Source: DASSNR01 sp036278935 (GTDB lineage Bacteria; Gemmatimonadota; Gemmatimonadetes; Gemmatimonadales; Gemmatimonadaceae). From it: a DNA stretch of 64,000 nucleotides. This document shows, piece by piece, positions 33,918 through 42,937 of the stretch. Numbering within the stretch: the first letter of the stretch is position 1; each line of letters begins with the position of its first letter. A model generated the notes under the pieces. The model did no database searches, was not told the origin of the DNA, and saw only the letters and a program-made list of their open reading frames with translations. The stretch is taken from assembly GCA_036278935.1 (NCBI GenBank), contig DASUKA010000093.1:57560-121559 (forward strand). The letters are read 5' to 3'. The translations under genes were made by a program, and so were the position numbers.

Positions 33918-33975
33918 ACCCTACTCTCGACACCCTGGCCTCCAGACCCACTCCTAAGAACACGCAGGAGTTCTC

Positions 33976-35049
33976 ATGCATTACCGAACCTTCCCCGGAA
34001 CCGACCTCAGCGTCAGCGAGGTGGGCTTCGGTTTATGGACCGTGTCCACCGGCTGGTGGGGCGAGAAGAGCGATCAGGAAGCCATCAGGATGATCCGCGA
34101 CGCGCATGACAAATACGGCGTCACCTTCTTCGATGCGGCGGACACCTACGGCAACGGACGGAGCGAGCGCCAACTCGCCGAGGCATTCTCGCGGGCGGGG
34201 TTGCGCGATCGCGTCGTGTATGCGACCAAGATCGGCTACGACATCTACGGCGAGGCGGCAAAGGGCCCGCGGGGACAGAACGAGCTGCCGCAGCGCTTCG
34301 AGCCGGATTACCTGCGCTATGCGGTGGAGCAGTGCCTGCGACGTCTGGAGACCGACTACATCGACGTCGTGCAGCTGCACAATGTGAAGATGGAGCACGT
34401 GCGCACGCCCGAAATCTGGGACGCCATGCGCACCATCCAGCGCGAAGGGAAGATCCGCACCTGGGGCGCGGCCTTCGGCCCCGCCATCGGATGGCTGTAC
34501 GAAGCGGTCGAGCTGCTGGAGCGTGAGCCCGACATCAACACCATCCAGATGATCTGGAACATCCTCGAGCAGCATCCGGGCGACGTCATGCTCGCCGCGG
34601 CGCGCACCAACGCGCCCAACTGCTGCTTCAACATCCGTGTGACGCACGCTTCGGGCATGCTCGAAGGGAAGTACACGGAGGACACGGTTTTCCCGCCCAA
34701 CGATCATCGGCGCCACCGCCCGCGCTCGTGGCTCACGAACGGGGTCCGGAAGGTCCAGACTCTCGATTTCCTGGCCACACGCATGACGCTCGGCCAGGCG
34801 GCGCTCAAGTGGCTGCTCGCCGAGCCGCGCGTGGTGACGACGCTGCCGAACATCTACGATGATGAGCAGCTGCGCGAGTTCGCCCAGGCAAGCGATCAGC
34901 CCGATCTTCCCGAGGAGGAGATGCAGCGCGTGGCCGAGCTTGCGGCGCGCAACTTCGGCGTCACGGAAGAGCCGATGGCCTACAAGGGGACGATGCAGCG
35001 CGCGTCGCGCGGCCGTGACGCGGCGGCCGAGGAGGCCGCCGCTCCGTGA
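33976..35049 (+). CDS. Aldo/keto reductase
   Basis: 357-residue NADPH-dependent (beta/alpha)8-barrel oxidoreductase. The catalytic tetrad is visible: Asp and Tyr in FFDAADTYGNGRSE, Lys in YATKIGYD, His in VVQLHNVK. Two segments near residues 80-100 and 235-250 are longer than in small AKRs. GCAGGAG precedes ATG 33976. The stop overlaps the pyrophosphatase start by 4 nt. Carbonyl substrate unknown. Confidence 0.93.
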   Translation: MHYRTFPGTDLSVSEVGFGLWTVSTGWWGEKSDQEAIRMIRDAHDKYGVTFFDAADTYGNGRSERQLAEAFSRAGLRDRVVYATKIGYDIYGEAAKGPRGQNELPQRFEPDYLRYAVEQCLRRLETDYIDVVQLHNVKMEHVRTPEIWDAMRTIQREGKIRTWGAAFGPAIGWLYEAVELLEREPDINTIQMIWNILEQHPGDVMLAAARTNAPNCCFNIRVTHASGMLEGKYTEDTVFPPNDHRRHRPRSWLTNGVRKVQTLDFLATRMTLGQAALKWLLAEPRVVTTLPNIYDDEQLREFAQASDQPDLPEEEMQRVAELAARNFGVTEEPMAYKGTMQRASRGRDAAAEEAAAP

Positions 35050-35591
35050 TCCATCCGTGGCGGGATCTGCCAAGCGGCAAGCATCCGCCGGAGCAGGTGA
35101 CCGCGGTGATCGAAATCCCGAGTGGAAGCCGCAACAAGTACGAGCTCGACAAGGAGTCCGGTCTCATGCGGCTGGACCGCGTGCTCTATTCGGCCGTGCA
35201 CTACCCGGGCGACTACGGTTTCATTCCGCAGACACTGGCCGCGGACGGCGATCCGTGCGATGTGCTGGTGTTCCTGAACGAGCCCACCTTTCCCGGATGC
35301 CAGATTGACGTGCGGCCCATCGGCGTGCTCCGGATGGTCGATCGCGACGTGCCGGATGACAAGATTCTCGCCGTTCCGAGCGAGGATCCGTTCTACCACG
35401 AATACTTCGACATCGCCGACATCCCGCAGCATTATCTGAAGGAAGTCGAGCACTTCTTTCACATCTACAAGGACCTGGAAGGGAAGCGCGTGCAGACGGT
35501 GGGCTGGGCCAAGAGCGATGCCGCGGTCGCCGAGATCCTCGCCTCCATGAACCGCTATCGCGAGATCTATCTGGACGCGACGGGACCGTGA
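35046..35591 (+). CDS. ppa: Inorganic pyrophosphatase, family I
   Basis: 181 residues; hydrolyses PPi to two phosphates in the cytoplasm with Mg2+. Signature residues: EIPSGSRNKYELDKESG, VHYPGDYGFIPQT, the metal-binding DGDPCDVLV (three Asp), RPIGVLRMVDRDVPDDKI and YKDLEGKRV. Length matches bacterial family I enzymes. GTG 35046 overlaps the aldo/keto reductase stop. No SD; expression is likely by translational coupling. Confidence 0.96.
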   Translation: MIHPWRDLPSGKHPPEQVTAVIEIPSGSRNKYELDKESGLMRLDRVLYSAVHYPGDYGFIPQTLAADGDPCDVLVFLNEPTFPGCQIDVRPIGVLRMVDRDVPDDKILAVPSEDPFYHEYFDIADIPQHYLKEVEHFFHIYKDLEGKRVQTVGWAKSDAAVAEILASMNRYREIYLDATGP

Positions 35592-35613
35592 GGGGCGAGA
35601 GAGGAGAAAGGCG

Positions 35614-35758
35614 GTGGGTCAGTGGGTCAGTGAGTCAGGAACGGCAGGAGAGGAGAAAGGAGAGAGGAGGAAATGCCTCGGAGTGAGGGCTCTTCCGACA
35701 AGCCGGTCCCTCTCTCCTCGCGCTCGCCTCGAGAGCTTCTTCTGACCCACTGACCCAC
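35614..35758. repeat. GTGGGTCA-word inverted repeat with nested polypurine arms
   Basis: Left arm 35614-35630 (two tandem GTGGGTCA units) is the exact complement of 35742-35758 (17 bp). Inside lies a second pair of polypurine/polypyrimidine arms (AGGAGAGAGG near 35659 and CCTCTCTCCT near 35709). Sits between convergent ppa and aquaporin genes. Combines the words of the elements at 2680 and 59232. Confidence 0.75.
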
Positions 35759-35768
35759 TTCTCCCGCT

Positions 35769-36479
35769 TCATCCCAGCGGCGAGGCAGGGCCGTGGTATT
35801 CGGGCTCGATATCGCGGCGAATGAGCAGCCATTCATAGATCAGCGCGGCGGCGATGCCGCCGAGGAGAGGACCGACCCAGTAGACAAGCTGATCGGCGTA
35901 GTCCCCCGTGGCCACGGCCGGGCCGAATGAGCCGGCGGGGTTCATCGAGCCGCCTGTCAAGGGACCGATCGCGAGGATGTCCGCGGTGAGGGTGAGCCCG
36001 ATGGCGAAGCCGCCCACTTTCGGGGCATGCGGGTCCACGGCGGTTCCAAAGACGACGAACACCAGGAAGAAGGTTGTGACGGCTTCGAGAAGATAGGCCT
36101 GTCCCTCCGTGATCATGGGAGCCACAGACTGGCCACCCCCGTGCGCGGCGTGGACCAATGCCGGCGGAAAGAGCCCACGAAGGAGGTAGGCGGCGGCGAT
36201 GGCGCCGAGCAGTTGGGCCGCGATATAGAGCCCTGCCATGACCGGCTCGATGCGGCGGGCGGCAAGGAAGCCGAAGGTGATCGCCGGGTTGAGATGGCCC
36301 GAAATGCGCATCGTCGCGGTGACCATGACGGCGAAGATCAATCCCCGGGCTACTGCCACCTCCAGCCATCCCACATGAAACGAAGGAGCGTGTGACAGAA
36401 TGATGACGCCGCTGCTCACGAAGACCAGCGCGAAGGTTCCAATGAACTCCGTGGTGAAATGCCGAAGGGCGTCTCGCAT
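35769..36479 (-). CDS. MIP/aquaporin-family channel with atypical selectivity filter
   Basis: 236-residue six-helix channel. Both half-helix motifs are present: GHLNPAITFG (64-66) and GSMNPAGSFGP (180-182). In nearly all aquaporins the second is NPAR; here the Arg of the aromatic/arginine filter is Gly183, predicting a wider or less charge-selective pore. Start ATG 36479 gives the usual short cytoplasmic N-terminus (MRDALRHFTTEFIGTFALVF). Permeant solute unknown: water, glycerol, or a larger neutral solute. Convergent with ppa, divergent from the DHH gene. Confidence 0.9.
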   Translation of the reverse strand: MRDALRHFTTEFIGTFALVFVSSGVIILSHAPSFHVGWLEVAVARGLIFAVMVTATMRISGHLNPAITFGFLAARRIEPVMAGLYIAAQLLGAIAAAYLLRGLFPPALVHAAHGGGQSVAPMITEGQAYLLEAVTTFFLVFVVFGTAVDPHAPKVGGFAIGLTLTADILAIGPLTGGSMNPAGSFGPAVATGDYADQLVYWVGPLLGGIAAALIYEWLLIRRDIEPEYHGPASPLG

Positions 36480-36554
36480 TGCCCTGCGTGTACGCAAGTG
36501 GGATGCCGGCGGCGGGGCCGCGGGTGTGAGACAGGTGAATGCACGGGGGCCGCA

Positions 36555-37970
36555 ATGCCGGTAAGGGCGCCGGTGCTCTTCATCTCGGACGTGCCGGATC
36601 GGTTCGCGGCTATCGATAGGAGCGCACTCGGCGGCCAGGCGCTGCACCTGCGCGTCGGCAACGGCAGAGTCGCGCGTGCCGGGGAGGCCGAGCTGCGTGG
36701 CGACCCGCTCGACCCCGCCACCTACGCGCCGCTCGATGGGAAGGAAGCGACGGTCGTGGTGGACATGGAGGACGACGTGCGGGAGCGTGCCGTCGGCGCG
36801 GTGATCGTCCGGGCGCTCCCGCTGGCGGCCGTGTTGCTCATCGGGAAGCAGCCGGAGCAGGAGCGCGGCGCCTCCGCGCAGGGCATCACCTGGATCGACG
36901 AGGGCGAGCTGCTCTCGGATGCGATCGCGGGTGTGCTCCGCCGCGTGGCAGGGCGCAAGCGCGTGCAGCAGCTCCGGCGTGCGCTGGGGGAGAGCCGGCG
37001 GTGCGCGTTCCTTCTGCAGAACGACCCGGACCCGGATGCCATCGCCTCCGCGCTGGCGCTACGCAAGACACTGGGGCTGCGGCCCGCGGCATCACCGATC
37101 GTGACATGCGGCGAGGTGACGCGCCCGGAGAACCGGCGGCTGGTGCAGGAGCTCAAGGTGCAGGTGCAGCACGTGTCGGCCGAGCAGCTGCCGACGCTGG
37201 CGCCACTGATTCTGGTGGACGTGCAACCCCCATACTTTGGCGATGGGCTCCCTGAGGTGGCCGCAGTGGTGGATCATCACCCGCCGACCGGAGAGTACCG
37301 GGCCCGCTATCGCGATGTGCGCACCGGGTACGGCGCGAGCGCGACCATGACCGCGCAGTACCTGCTGGCCGGCGGGGAAGCGTCCCTCACGAAGCCGCTC
37401 GCCACCGCGTTGCTGTACGGCATCACCACCGACACACGGTCGCTGTCGCGGCTGGCGGGCGACGAGGACCTGGAGATGTTCGCGTATCTCTTTCCGCGCG
37501 CCGATCGCGCGATGCTGCGGCGTATCGAGCATCCATCGTATGGGCTCCTCGCGCTCAAGCGGTTCGGCGAGGCGTTGCAGCGCGCCCGCGTCGAGGATGG
37601 CCTCGCGTACATCCATCTGGGGCGGCTGCCGAAGGATCAGGAGCATGTCGTGGCGCAGCTCGCCGAATTCTGCCTGGGGATGAAGGGGGCGGAGGTGGCC
37701 GGCGTCTCCGGCGTTTTCGGAGGGAAGCTCGTGATGAGCACGCGCGCGCTCTCGCGCGAGGTGGAGCTGGGGCAGCTGCTCTCCACCCTCTTCGGTCCGT
37801 TTGGCAGCGCAGGCGGTCATCCCGTCATGGCGAAGGCCGTTGTGCCGCTGGCGCATTGGAAGCAGGCGCATCCGTTCCGCAGCGAGCGGGAGCTCGAGCG
37901 CACGGTCCGCCGGGCGCTGCTCGCAGCGCTGCAAACTCATCCTCGCCCCGAGGATGGTGCAACGGTATAA
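36555..37970 (+). CDS. DHH/DHHA1 phosphoesterase with N-terminal domain
   Basis: 471 residues. Residues about 150-471 carry the NrnA/GdpP-type DHH fold: NDPDPDAIAS (motif I), LVDVQPP (II), VVDHHPP (III, the DHH motif) and GITTDTRSL (IV), with the DHHA1 substrate motif at GSAGGHPVMAKA. Such enzymes cleave nanoRNA, pAp or cyclic dinucleotides. The N-terminal 140 residues (PVLFISDVPDRFAAIDR, VVVDMEDDVRERAV) look like a Rossmann-type regulatory domain. ATG 36555 is used; no clear SD. Confidence 0.88.
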   Translation: MPVRAPVLFISDVPDRFAAIDRSALGGQALHLRVGNGRVARAGEAELRGDPLDPATYAPLDGKEATVVVDMEDDVRERAVGAVIVRALPLAAVLLIGKQPEQERGASAQGITWIDEGELLSDAIAGVLRRVAGRKRVQQLRRALGESRRCAFLLQNDPDPDAIASALALRKTLGLRPAASPIVTCGEVTRPENRRLVQELKVQVQHVSAEQLPTLAPLILVDVQPPYFGDGLPEVAAVVDHHPPTGEYRARYRDVRTGYGASATMTAQYLLAGGEASLTKPLATALLYGITTDTRSLSRLAGDEDLEMFAYLFPRADRAMLRRIEHPSYGLLALKRFGEALQRARVEDGLAYIHLGRLPKDQEHVVAQLAEFCLGMKGAEVAGVSGVFGGKLVMSTRALSREVELGQLLSTLFGPFGSAGGHPVMAKAVVPLAHWKQAHPFRSERELERTVRRALLAALQTHPRPEDGATV

Positions 37971-37971
37971 T
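37966..37971 (+). promoter_or_regulatory. Perfect TATAAT box upstream of the TauE gene
   Basis: TATAAT at 37966-37971 overlaps the stop of the DHH gene. No -35 consensus at the expected distance. It could drive the exporter gene starting at 38007. Confidence 0.3.
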
Positions 37972-38006
37972 TCCGGCCGGGTTCTCTCTCCTTTCATCCG
38001 GCTCTC

Positions 38007-38843
38007 GTGACCGTTCTTACACTTACCCTCCTCGTCGCGGTCGGCTCGTTCGCGGCGGGGTTGCTCGGCGCTCTCACCGGTCTGGGGGGCGGCATGGTCA
38101 TCGTGCCGCTCCTCACGATCGTGTTCGGGGTGGACATTCACTACGCTATCGGCGCTTCCCTCGTCTCGGTGATCGCCACGTCATCCGGCGCGGCGGCCGC
38201 GTACGTCAAAGAGGGATTCACCAACGTGCGGGTCGGCATGCTGCTCGAGGTCGCGACGACGATCGGCGCCCTCGTGGGTGCCTATCTCGCGGGCATCCTC
38301 TCCACCACGATCATCGCGGTCGTGTTCGGCCTCGTGCTCCTCTATTCCGCCTACCTGTCGCTCCGGCCGCGCGCGGAGCATGTGGTGGGCGGACCACCGA
38401 ACCGGATCGCGCTCTTTCTGCGCCTCGACTCGACGTACCCGAGCGCCGGTGGATGGCAGCCCTACGAGGTGCAGGGCGTCCCGCTCGGCTTCGGGCTCAT
38501 GGGGGTGGCCGGCGTGCTGTCGGGATTGCTCGGCATCGGGTCCGGCGCCGTGAAGGTGCTGGCCATGGACCAGGCCATGCGCCTGCCGTTCAAGGTGTCG
38601 ACCACCACCAGCAACTTCATGATCGGTGTGACGGCGGCGGCGAGCGCGGGGGTCTATCTGCATCGCGGCTACATCGACCCGGGGCTCGCGATGCCCGTGA
38701 TGCTTGGCGTGCTGGCCGGCGCACTGGTGGGTGCCCGGCTGCTCACCGGCGCGAAGCCCCGGGTGCTCCGGCTGATCTTCAGCGCGGTGATTGTCTTCCT
38801 CGCTATCGAGATGCTCTATAATGGCCTTACGGGAAAGATCTAG
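38007..38843 (+). CDS. TauE/SafE-family anion exporter
   Basis: 278-residue inner-membrane protein with about eight helices in two homologous halves; glycine-rich motifs GALTGLGGGMVIVPLL and GLLGIGSGAVKVLAMD are characteristic. Members export sulfite, sulfoacetate or related anions. The GTG start at 38007 has no SD. The 3' end overlaps the DUF1634 gene by 23 nt, a common pairing. The loop at residues 130-155 (LRLDSTYPSAGGWQPYEVQ) is extended compared with minimal members. Confidence 0.9.
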   Translation: MTVLTLTLLVAVGSFAAGLLGALTGLGGGMVIVPLLTIVFGVDIHYAIGASLVSVIATSSGAAAAYVKEGFTNVRVGMLLEVATTIGALVGAYLAGILSTTIIAVVFGLVLLYSAYLSLRPRAEHVVGGPPNRIALFLRLDSTYPSAGGWQPYEVQGVPLGFGLMGVAGVLSGLLGIGSGAVKVLAMDQAMRLPFKVSTTTSNFMIGVTAAASAGVYLHRGYIDPGLAMPVMLGVLAGALVGARLLTGAKPRVLRLIFSAVIVFLAIEMLYNGLTGKI

Positions 38844-39231
38844 CGCGCGCGCCGGGCACCGGTGGACGGATGATGCGATGGAGCAGCTCATTGGCAACCT
38901 GCTCCGCGTCGGCGTACTCGTGGCGGCCATCGTGGTGCTGGTGGGCGGCGTGCTGTACCTCATCCAGCACGGCGGCGGCGCGCCGGCGTATCACGTTTTT
39001 CAGGGGGAGCCGGCGGCGCTCCGCAGCCTGCACGCGATCGTGCTCGGCGCGGCGACGCTGCAGAGCCGCTGGGTGATCCAGCTCGGTCTGATTCTCCTCA
39101 TCGCGACGCCGGTGGCGCGCGTGGCGTTCTCGCTCGTGGCGTTCGCGGTGCAGCGGGACAAGATGTACGTAGTAGTGACGGCCATCGTGCTGGGCGTGCT
39201 GGTGTACAGCCTCTTTTTCGGGCGGGTGTGA
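38821..39231 (+). CDS. DUF1634 membrane protein
   Basis: 136 residues, three hydrophobic helices (VGVLVAAIVVLVGGVLYLI, WVIQLGLILLIATPVARVAF, VVVTAIVLGVLVYSLFF) with the conserved stretch LHAIVLGAATLQSRWVIQLGL. DUF1634 proteins are typically encoded next to TauE/SafE exporters, as here, and probably form an accessory subunit. ATG 38821 lies inside the exporter gene. Function unproven. Confidence 0.88.
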   Translation: MALRERSSARAGHRWTDDAMEQLIGNLLRVGVLVAAIVVLVGGVLYLIQHGGGAPAYHVFQGEPAALRSLHAIVLGAATLQSRWVIQLGLILLIATPVARVAFSLVAFAVQRDKMYVVVTAIVLGVLVYSLFFGRV

Positions 39232-39304
39232 CGAGAGCGACACGCGCGCGGCGCCGAGCCAACCGGCGACAGAGGTTGCGCGTCGGGGGGAAGCCGCCGG
39301 CCGG

Positions 39305-40933
39305 CTATGGGAGCTTCGGGCAGTACGCCGCCAGCTCCTTCCCAGCGTACGGATCGAGCTGGTCCACGTAATCAAGCGAGCGCGCTGCCTCGTCGGCGAA
39401 CGCGACCTGTCCCCCTTGCAGCCCGGTGCGCGCCAGTGGGAGCATATCGGCGCCGAGCTGGGCGAGGCGACAGCTCTCAGCCTTGTCCGTGAGCTTGGTC
39501 GCCTGGGTGAGCGCGGATTGCGCCGCGCCCAGCGCCGCCGCCCCCACGAGAAAGCTGGATTGCGGGGAGGCGTGGACGGTGTCGGCGAACGTCAGGAATT
39601 GGAGCGCGCGGGAGAAGTCGGTCGGCGTCTTGGTACCGGTCGCCGTGTCGTACAGCGCATTCCCCTTGGCGAGCGCGAACTGCGCAACGAGCGCGGAGTC
39701 CTCGCCGCGCGCGACTGACTGGTGCAGCGCAATGAGCGCGCTGTCCGGTTGGCCGAGCTCCATCTCCAGCTGCGCGACCACGAGGTAGCCGTGCGTCATC
39801 GTCGGATCGAGGGCCACGGCCCGCCGCAGCGCATCGAGCGATGCCGCGAGATCGTTCTTCGCACGCAGCGCGTTCGCGTTCAGCGCGAGCAACTCCGCAC
39901 TGCGGGGAAAGAGGGCGAGACCGCGTGGGATCACCGTGTCGGCCTCTGCTTTGATGTACTGCGCATACAGAGCATACATCTGCCCATCGTGCGGGAAGGT
40001 GGAGACGCCGTGCGCGAGCATCTCGATGGCGCGGTACGGCTTGCTGACGGCGTGATAGGCCGTCGCCAGGTGGAGGTAGAACGCCGAGTCGGCGCGTGCG
40101 ATGGAGTCGCGGGCGAGCAGGATTTCCCCGGCCGCGACGGCCTGCGTCCAGCTCTGATTCACGAAGGCTATACGCCATGCTTCCCGCACAACGCGGATGT
40201 CCTTCGGATGAGCCGCCTCCAGATGGGCGATGAACGGCTCCGCACGTTTCGCGTTTCCGTCTCGGACTAGTGCGTCGGTCACGCGGAGTGCGAGATCGAG
40301 GTTGGCCGTGTCCGTGCGGGCGAGCCGCAGCCACATCGTGGCCGCCTCGCCACGCCGCTTGAGGGAGTCGAGCGCCAAGGCCGCGCCTTCGAGCGCGTGC
40401 ACGCTCGTCGAGTCGATGGCGAGCACGGCCTGCGCAACGGACAACACTTCAGCGGCCGATTGTCCCGCTTGACGCAGCGCCCGCATGAGACAGGTGCGCG
40501 CGATGGTGGAGCGCGGATATCGCTCGACTGCCGCGCGCGCTTCGACGATGGCGTGGTCAGCGTCCATGGCGTTCATCGCGTTCTCGCACCGCCGCTCCGG
40601 GATGAGCTGCATGCGCGCGGCGGCGATCGCCGCCGCGAAGATCTTGGCCGCGGAATCGAGCTTTGGGGCCACGGCCTCCGGAATCGGCTGGCGGAGCTTC
40701 TCGTCGCGCATCAGCACGAGGTCGCCGGACAGCCGCAGCCCGTGCGCCGCGCGAGACACATGTCCGAGCACGAAGTCATCGGCGCGCAGATACCGGCCGA
40801 GCGTCTGGATGAGGTTCATGCTCAAGGTGGTGTCCGGATCGAATCCCCCGCGCACCAGCTGGTCCTCGATGTCACCGCCGTCGATCACCTCGACACGCAA
40901 GGAGCGGGCGGGCGCCCGCCGCTGGCGGCCCAC
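39305..40933 (-). CDS. TPR-rich protein, last gene of the ketosynthase operon
   Basis: About 542 residues, mostly tetratricopeptide-like helices (VEARAAVERYPRSTIARTCLMRALRQAGQ, SLDALRRAVALDPTMTHGYLVVAQLEMELGQPDSAL and others). The N-terminal 100 residues (VEVIDGGDIEDQLVRGGFDPDTTLS, RYLRADDFVLGHVSR, LSGDLVLMRDEKLRQP) form a beta-rich domain. GTG 40933 is the first canonical start after the ketosynthase stop, with GAGGAT upstream. No signal peptide is encoded, although the sequence reads like the mature part of an exported protein, so N-terminal loss is possible. Confidence 0.75.
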   Translation of the reverse strand: MGRQRRAPARSLRVEVIDGGDIEDQLVRGGFDPDTTLSMNLIQTLGRYLRADDFVLGHVSRAAHGLRLSGDLVLMRDEKLRQPIPEAVAPKLDSAAKIFAAAIAAARMQLIPERRCENAMNAMDADHAIVEARAAVERYPRSTIARTCLMRALRQAGQSAAEVLSVAQAVLAIDSTSVHALEGAALALDSLKRRGEAATMWLRLARTDTANLDLALRVTDALVRDGNAKRAEPFIAHLEAAHPKDIRVVREAWRIAFVNQSWTQAVAAGEILLARDSIARADSAFYLHLATAYHAVSKPYRAIEMLAHGVSTFPHDGQMYALYAQYIKAEADTVIPRGLALFPRSAELLALNANALRAKNDLAASLDALRRAVALDPTMTHGYLVVAQLEMELGQPDSALIALHQSVARGEDSALVAQFALAKGNALYDTATGTKTPTDFSRALQFLTFADTVHASPQSSFLVGAAALGAAQSALTQATKLTDKAESCRLAQLGADMLPLARTGLQGGQVAFADEAARSLDYVDQLDPYAGKELAAYCPKLP

Positions 40934-40950
40934 CCGGGCGCCGCCGATCC

Positions 40951-42192
40951 TCAGTCCGCCCGACCGATCACCAGCGCCGCATTGATGCCGCCGAACCCGA
41001 ACGAATTGGAGAGGATGAGCTCCGGATGCGCGTCGCAGCCATCGTGCTGGATGTAGTTCAGGTCGCACGCCTCGTCGCGCGTAGCGAGATTCACCGTGGG
41101 CGGCAACCAGTCGTTGGCCAGCGCAAGGGAGCAGATCGCTGCCTCGATGGCGCCGGACGCGCCCAGCGCATGGCCGTAGTATCCCTTTGTGCCGCTGATC
41201 TGCACGCGGTAGGCGTGCTCGCCGAAGACCTGCTTCATGGCCAGCGTCTCCGTGGTGTCATTGAGCGGCGTGGAGCTGCCGTGCGCGTTCACATAGGAGA
41301 TCTCATGCGGTTGCACGTGCGCGTCTTCCAGTGCGCGGCGCATGGAGCGCGCGGCCTGTGAGCCATCGGGGCGGGGCGCGGTCATGTGATAGGCGTCATT
41401 CGACATGCCGAAGCCGAGGATCTCGCCGTAGATGCGCGCGCCACGCGCCACGGCGCGGCTGTGTTCCTCGAGCACAAGCACCGCGCTTCCCTCGCCCATG
41501 ACGAAGCCGTCACGGTCGCGATCGAAGGGACGGGAGGCGGCGGCCGGGTCGTCGTTCCGCGTAGACATCGCGCGGATGATCGCGAACGCGCCGAAGCACA
41601 GTGGCCAGAGCGGCGCTTCCGCACCACCAGACAGCATGACGTCGGCATAGCCGTCACGGATCTGCCGGAATCCTTCCCCGATGGCGATCGTCCCCGAGGC
41701 GCAGCTCATGGCGTTGGTGGTGTTCGGGCCCTGCACGCCGAACTCGATCGCGATGTTGCAGCTCGCGGCACCGCCAAAGACCATGAGGGCGAGCGCGGGA
41801 TCCACATCTTTCACGTCCCCGCGGTAGAAAATGCTGCATTGTTCCTCGGCGTATCCCACGCCGCCGAGCGCGGTGCCCATGGTGGAGCCGATGCGCTCCC
41901 GGTCTTCGCCCGCAAGGTTCAACTCGGCGTCCGCAATGGCCATTCGGCAGGCGGACACGGAGAACTGACCGAAGCGGTCGAGTCGTTTGGCGCGCTTGCG
42001 CTCGATGAAGTCGGTGGGACGAAAGTCGTCCACCTCGGCGGCGTTGTGGCTCCTGAACAGCGATGGGTCGAAGCGCGTGATGGACCGCACCGCCGAGCGC
42101 TGCGCCTTGAGTCCGGCCCACAGCTGGCCGGTCGCGATGCCGATCGGCGTCACCGCCCCGATTCCGGTAATAGCCACCCGACGCCTCTGCAT
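40951..42192 (-). CDS. Beta-ketoacyl synthase (FabF/KAS II-like)
   Basis: 413-residue condensing enzyme. The Cys-His-His triad is intact: Cys164 in AMSCASG, His304 in VNAHGSST, His341 in KGYYGHALGASG, plus Lys336. N-terminal VAITGIGAVTPIG and C-terminal SNSFGFGGINAALV are typical. Length fits FabF. Located in an operon with a cyclase-like protein, methyltransferase, FAD enzyme and B12-radical SAM enzyme rather than with fab genes or an acyl carrier protein, so it probably serves a specialised lipid or polyketide. ATG 42192 is followed by MQRRRVAITG. Confidence 0.93.
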   Translation of the reverse strand: MQRRRVAITGIGAVTPIGIATGQLWAGLKAQRSAVRSITRFDPSLFRSHNAAEVDDFRPTDFIERKRAKRLDRFGQFSVSACRMAIADAELNLAGEDRERIGSTMGTALGGVGYAEEQCSIFYRGDVKDVDPALALMVFGGAASCNIAIEFGVQGPNTTNAMSCASGTIAIGEGFRQIRDGYADVMLSGGAEAPLWPLCFGAFAIIRAMSTRNDDPAAASRPFDRDRDGFVMGEGSAVLVLEEHSRAVARGARIYGEILGFGMSNDAYHMTAPRPDGSQAARSMRRALEDAHVQPHEISYVNAHGSSTPLNDTTETLAMKQVFGEHAYRVQISGTKGYYGHALGASGAIEAAICSLALANDWLPPTVNLATRDEACDLNYIQHDGCDAHPELILSNSFGFGGINAALVIGRAD

Positions 42193-42289
42193 CACGTGTA
42201 TGTCTCCGACGATGAACCTCGTGCCGAGGGGCACGGGGAAATTGGTTATGTATGAAGCGGAAGGGTGGTGCAGTATCCGGCGGTGCGGG

Positions 42290-42907
42290 TTATCGTACCG
42301 CTGGGGGGCCCCCCCGCGCCCCTCCATGCTCCGCTCGCCCGTCCCCTTCCGCCCGCTCTCCCTCCGCCGCCAACCCCGCCAGCGTGCGCGAGGCGATCCC
42401 GTGCACGAACACCGGCCCGATCACCGCACGCGCGGCCACCTTACCAATCACCGGCCAGCGAGGACCGTTCCATATGTGGACAATTCGCACCAGCGTCCCT
42501 TCCGCGGCCGGCGCGAACGTCCACTCCACCTCCATCCCCGCCGTGATGCCCCGGCGGTGCCGGTACCGGATCGCCGGCCGCTCGCGATCCACCGCCATGT
42601 CGGACACCCACCAGGTGGGCCAGCCGGCGACGCCAAAGGGACGCCATGCCGCCATCTCCACCACGCCTCCGCCATCGACCGAGCGCTCCAGGAATCGCAC
42701 GCGCCGATAATGCGCCAGCAGCCGGGGCCATGCCTCCACGTCGCACGCCAGGCGGAACATGCCCTGGAGTGACGCGCGAGTGACCAGCGCATCCTCCGTG
42801 CGCATGACCCCCGTCGCCGGCATGGCGCCAAGCGTGCCTGGCGTCGCTGCGGAGGCCGCCGCCGCCGGTTGATGATGGCGTTTCACCCGACTCTCCGGGG
42901 TGACCAC
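42290..42907 (-). CDS. SRPBCC (polyketide cyclase/START-like) protein
   Basis: 205 residues. The helix-grip fold begins near TRASLQGMFRLACDVEAWPRLLAHYRRVRFLER, with strands VEMAAWRPF, IRYRHRRGITAGMEVEWTF and TLVRIVHIWNG, ending in a long helix VIGKVAARAVIGPVFVHGIAS. This resembles aromatase/cyclase and coenzyme Q-binding proteins that hold a hydrophobic ligand. The start is uncertain: GTG 42907 (used) or GTG 42886, which has GGAGAG 4 nt upstream. The tail is Glu/Gly-rich. Context suggests shaping or carrying the ketosynthase product. Confidence 0.8.
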   Translation of the reverse strand: MVTPESRVKRHHQPAAAASAATPGTLGAMPATGVMRTEDALVTRASLQGMFRLACDVEAWPRLLAHYRRVRFLERSVDGGGVVEMAAWRPFGVAGWPTWWVSDMAVDRERPAIRYRHRRGITAGMEVEWTFAPAAEGTLVRIVHIWNGPRWPVIGKVAARAVIGPVFVHGIASRTLAGLAAEGERAEGDGRAEHGGARGGPPAVR

Positions 42908-42937
42908 GACGCGGGACCGGTACGCAGCTCACGGACG

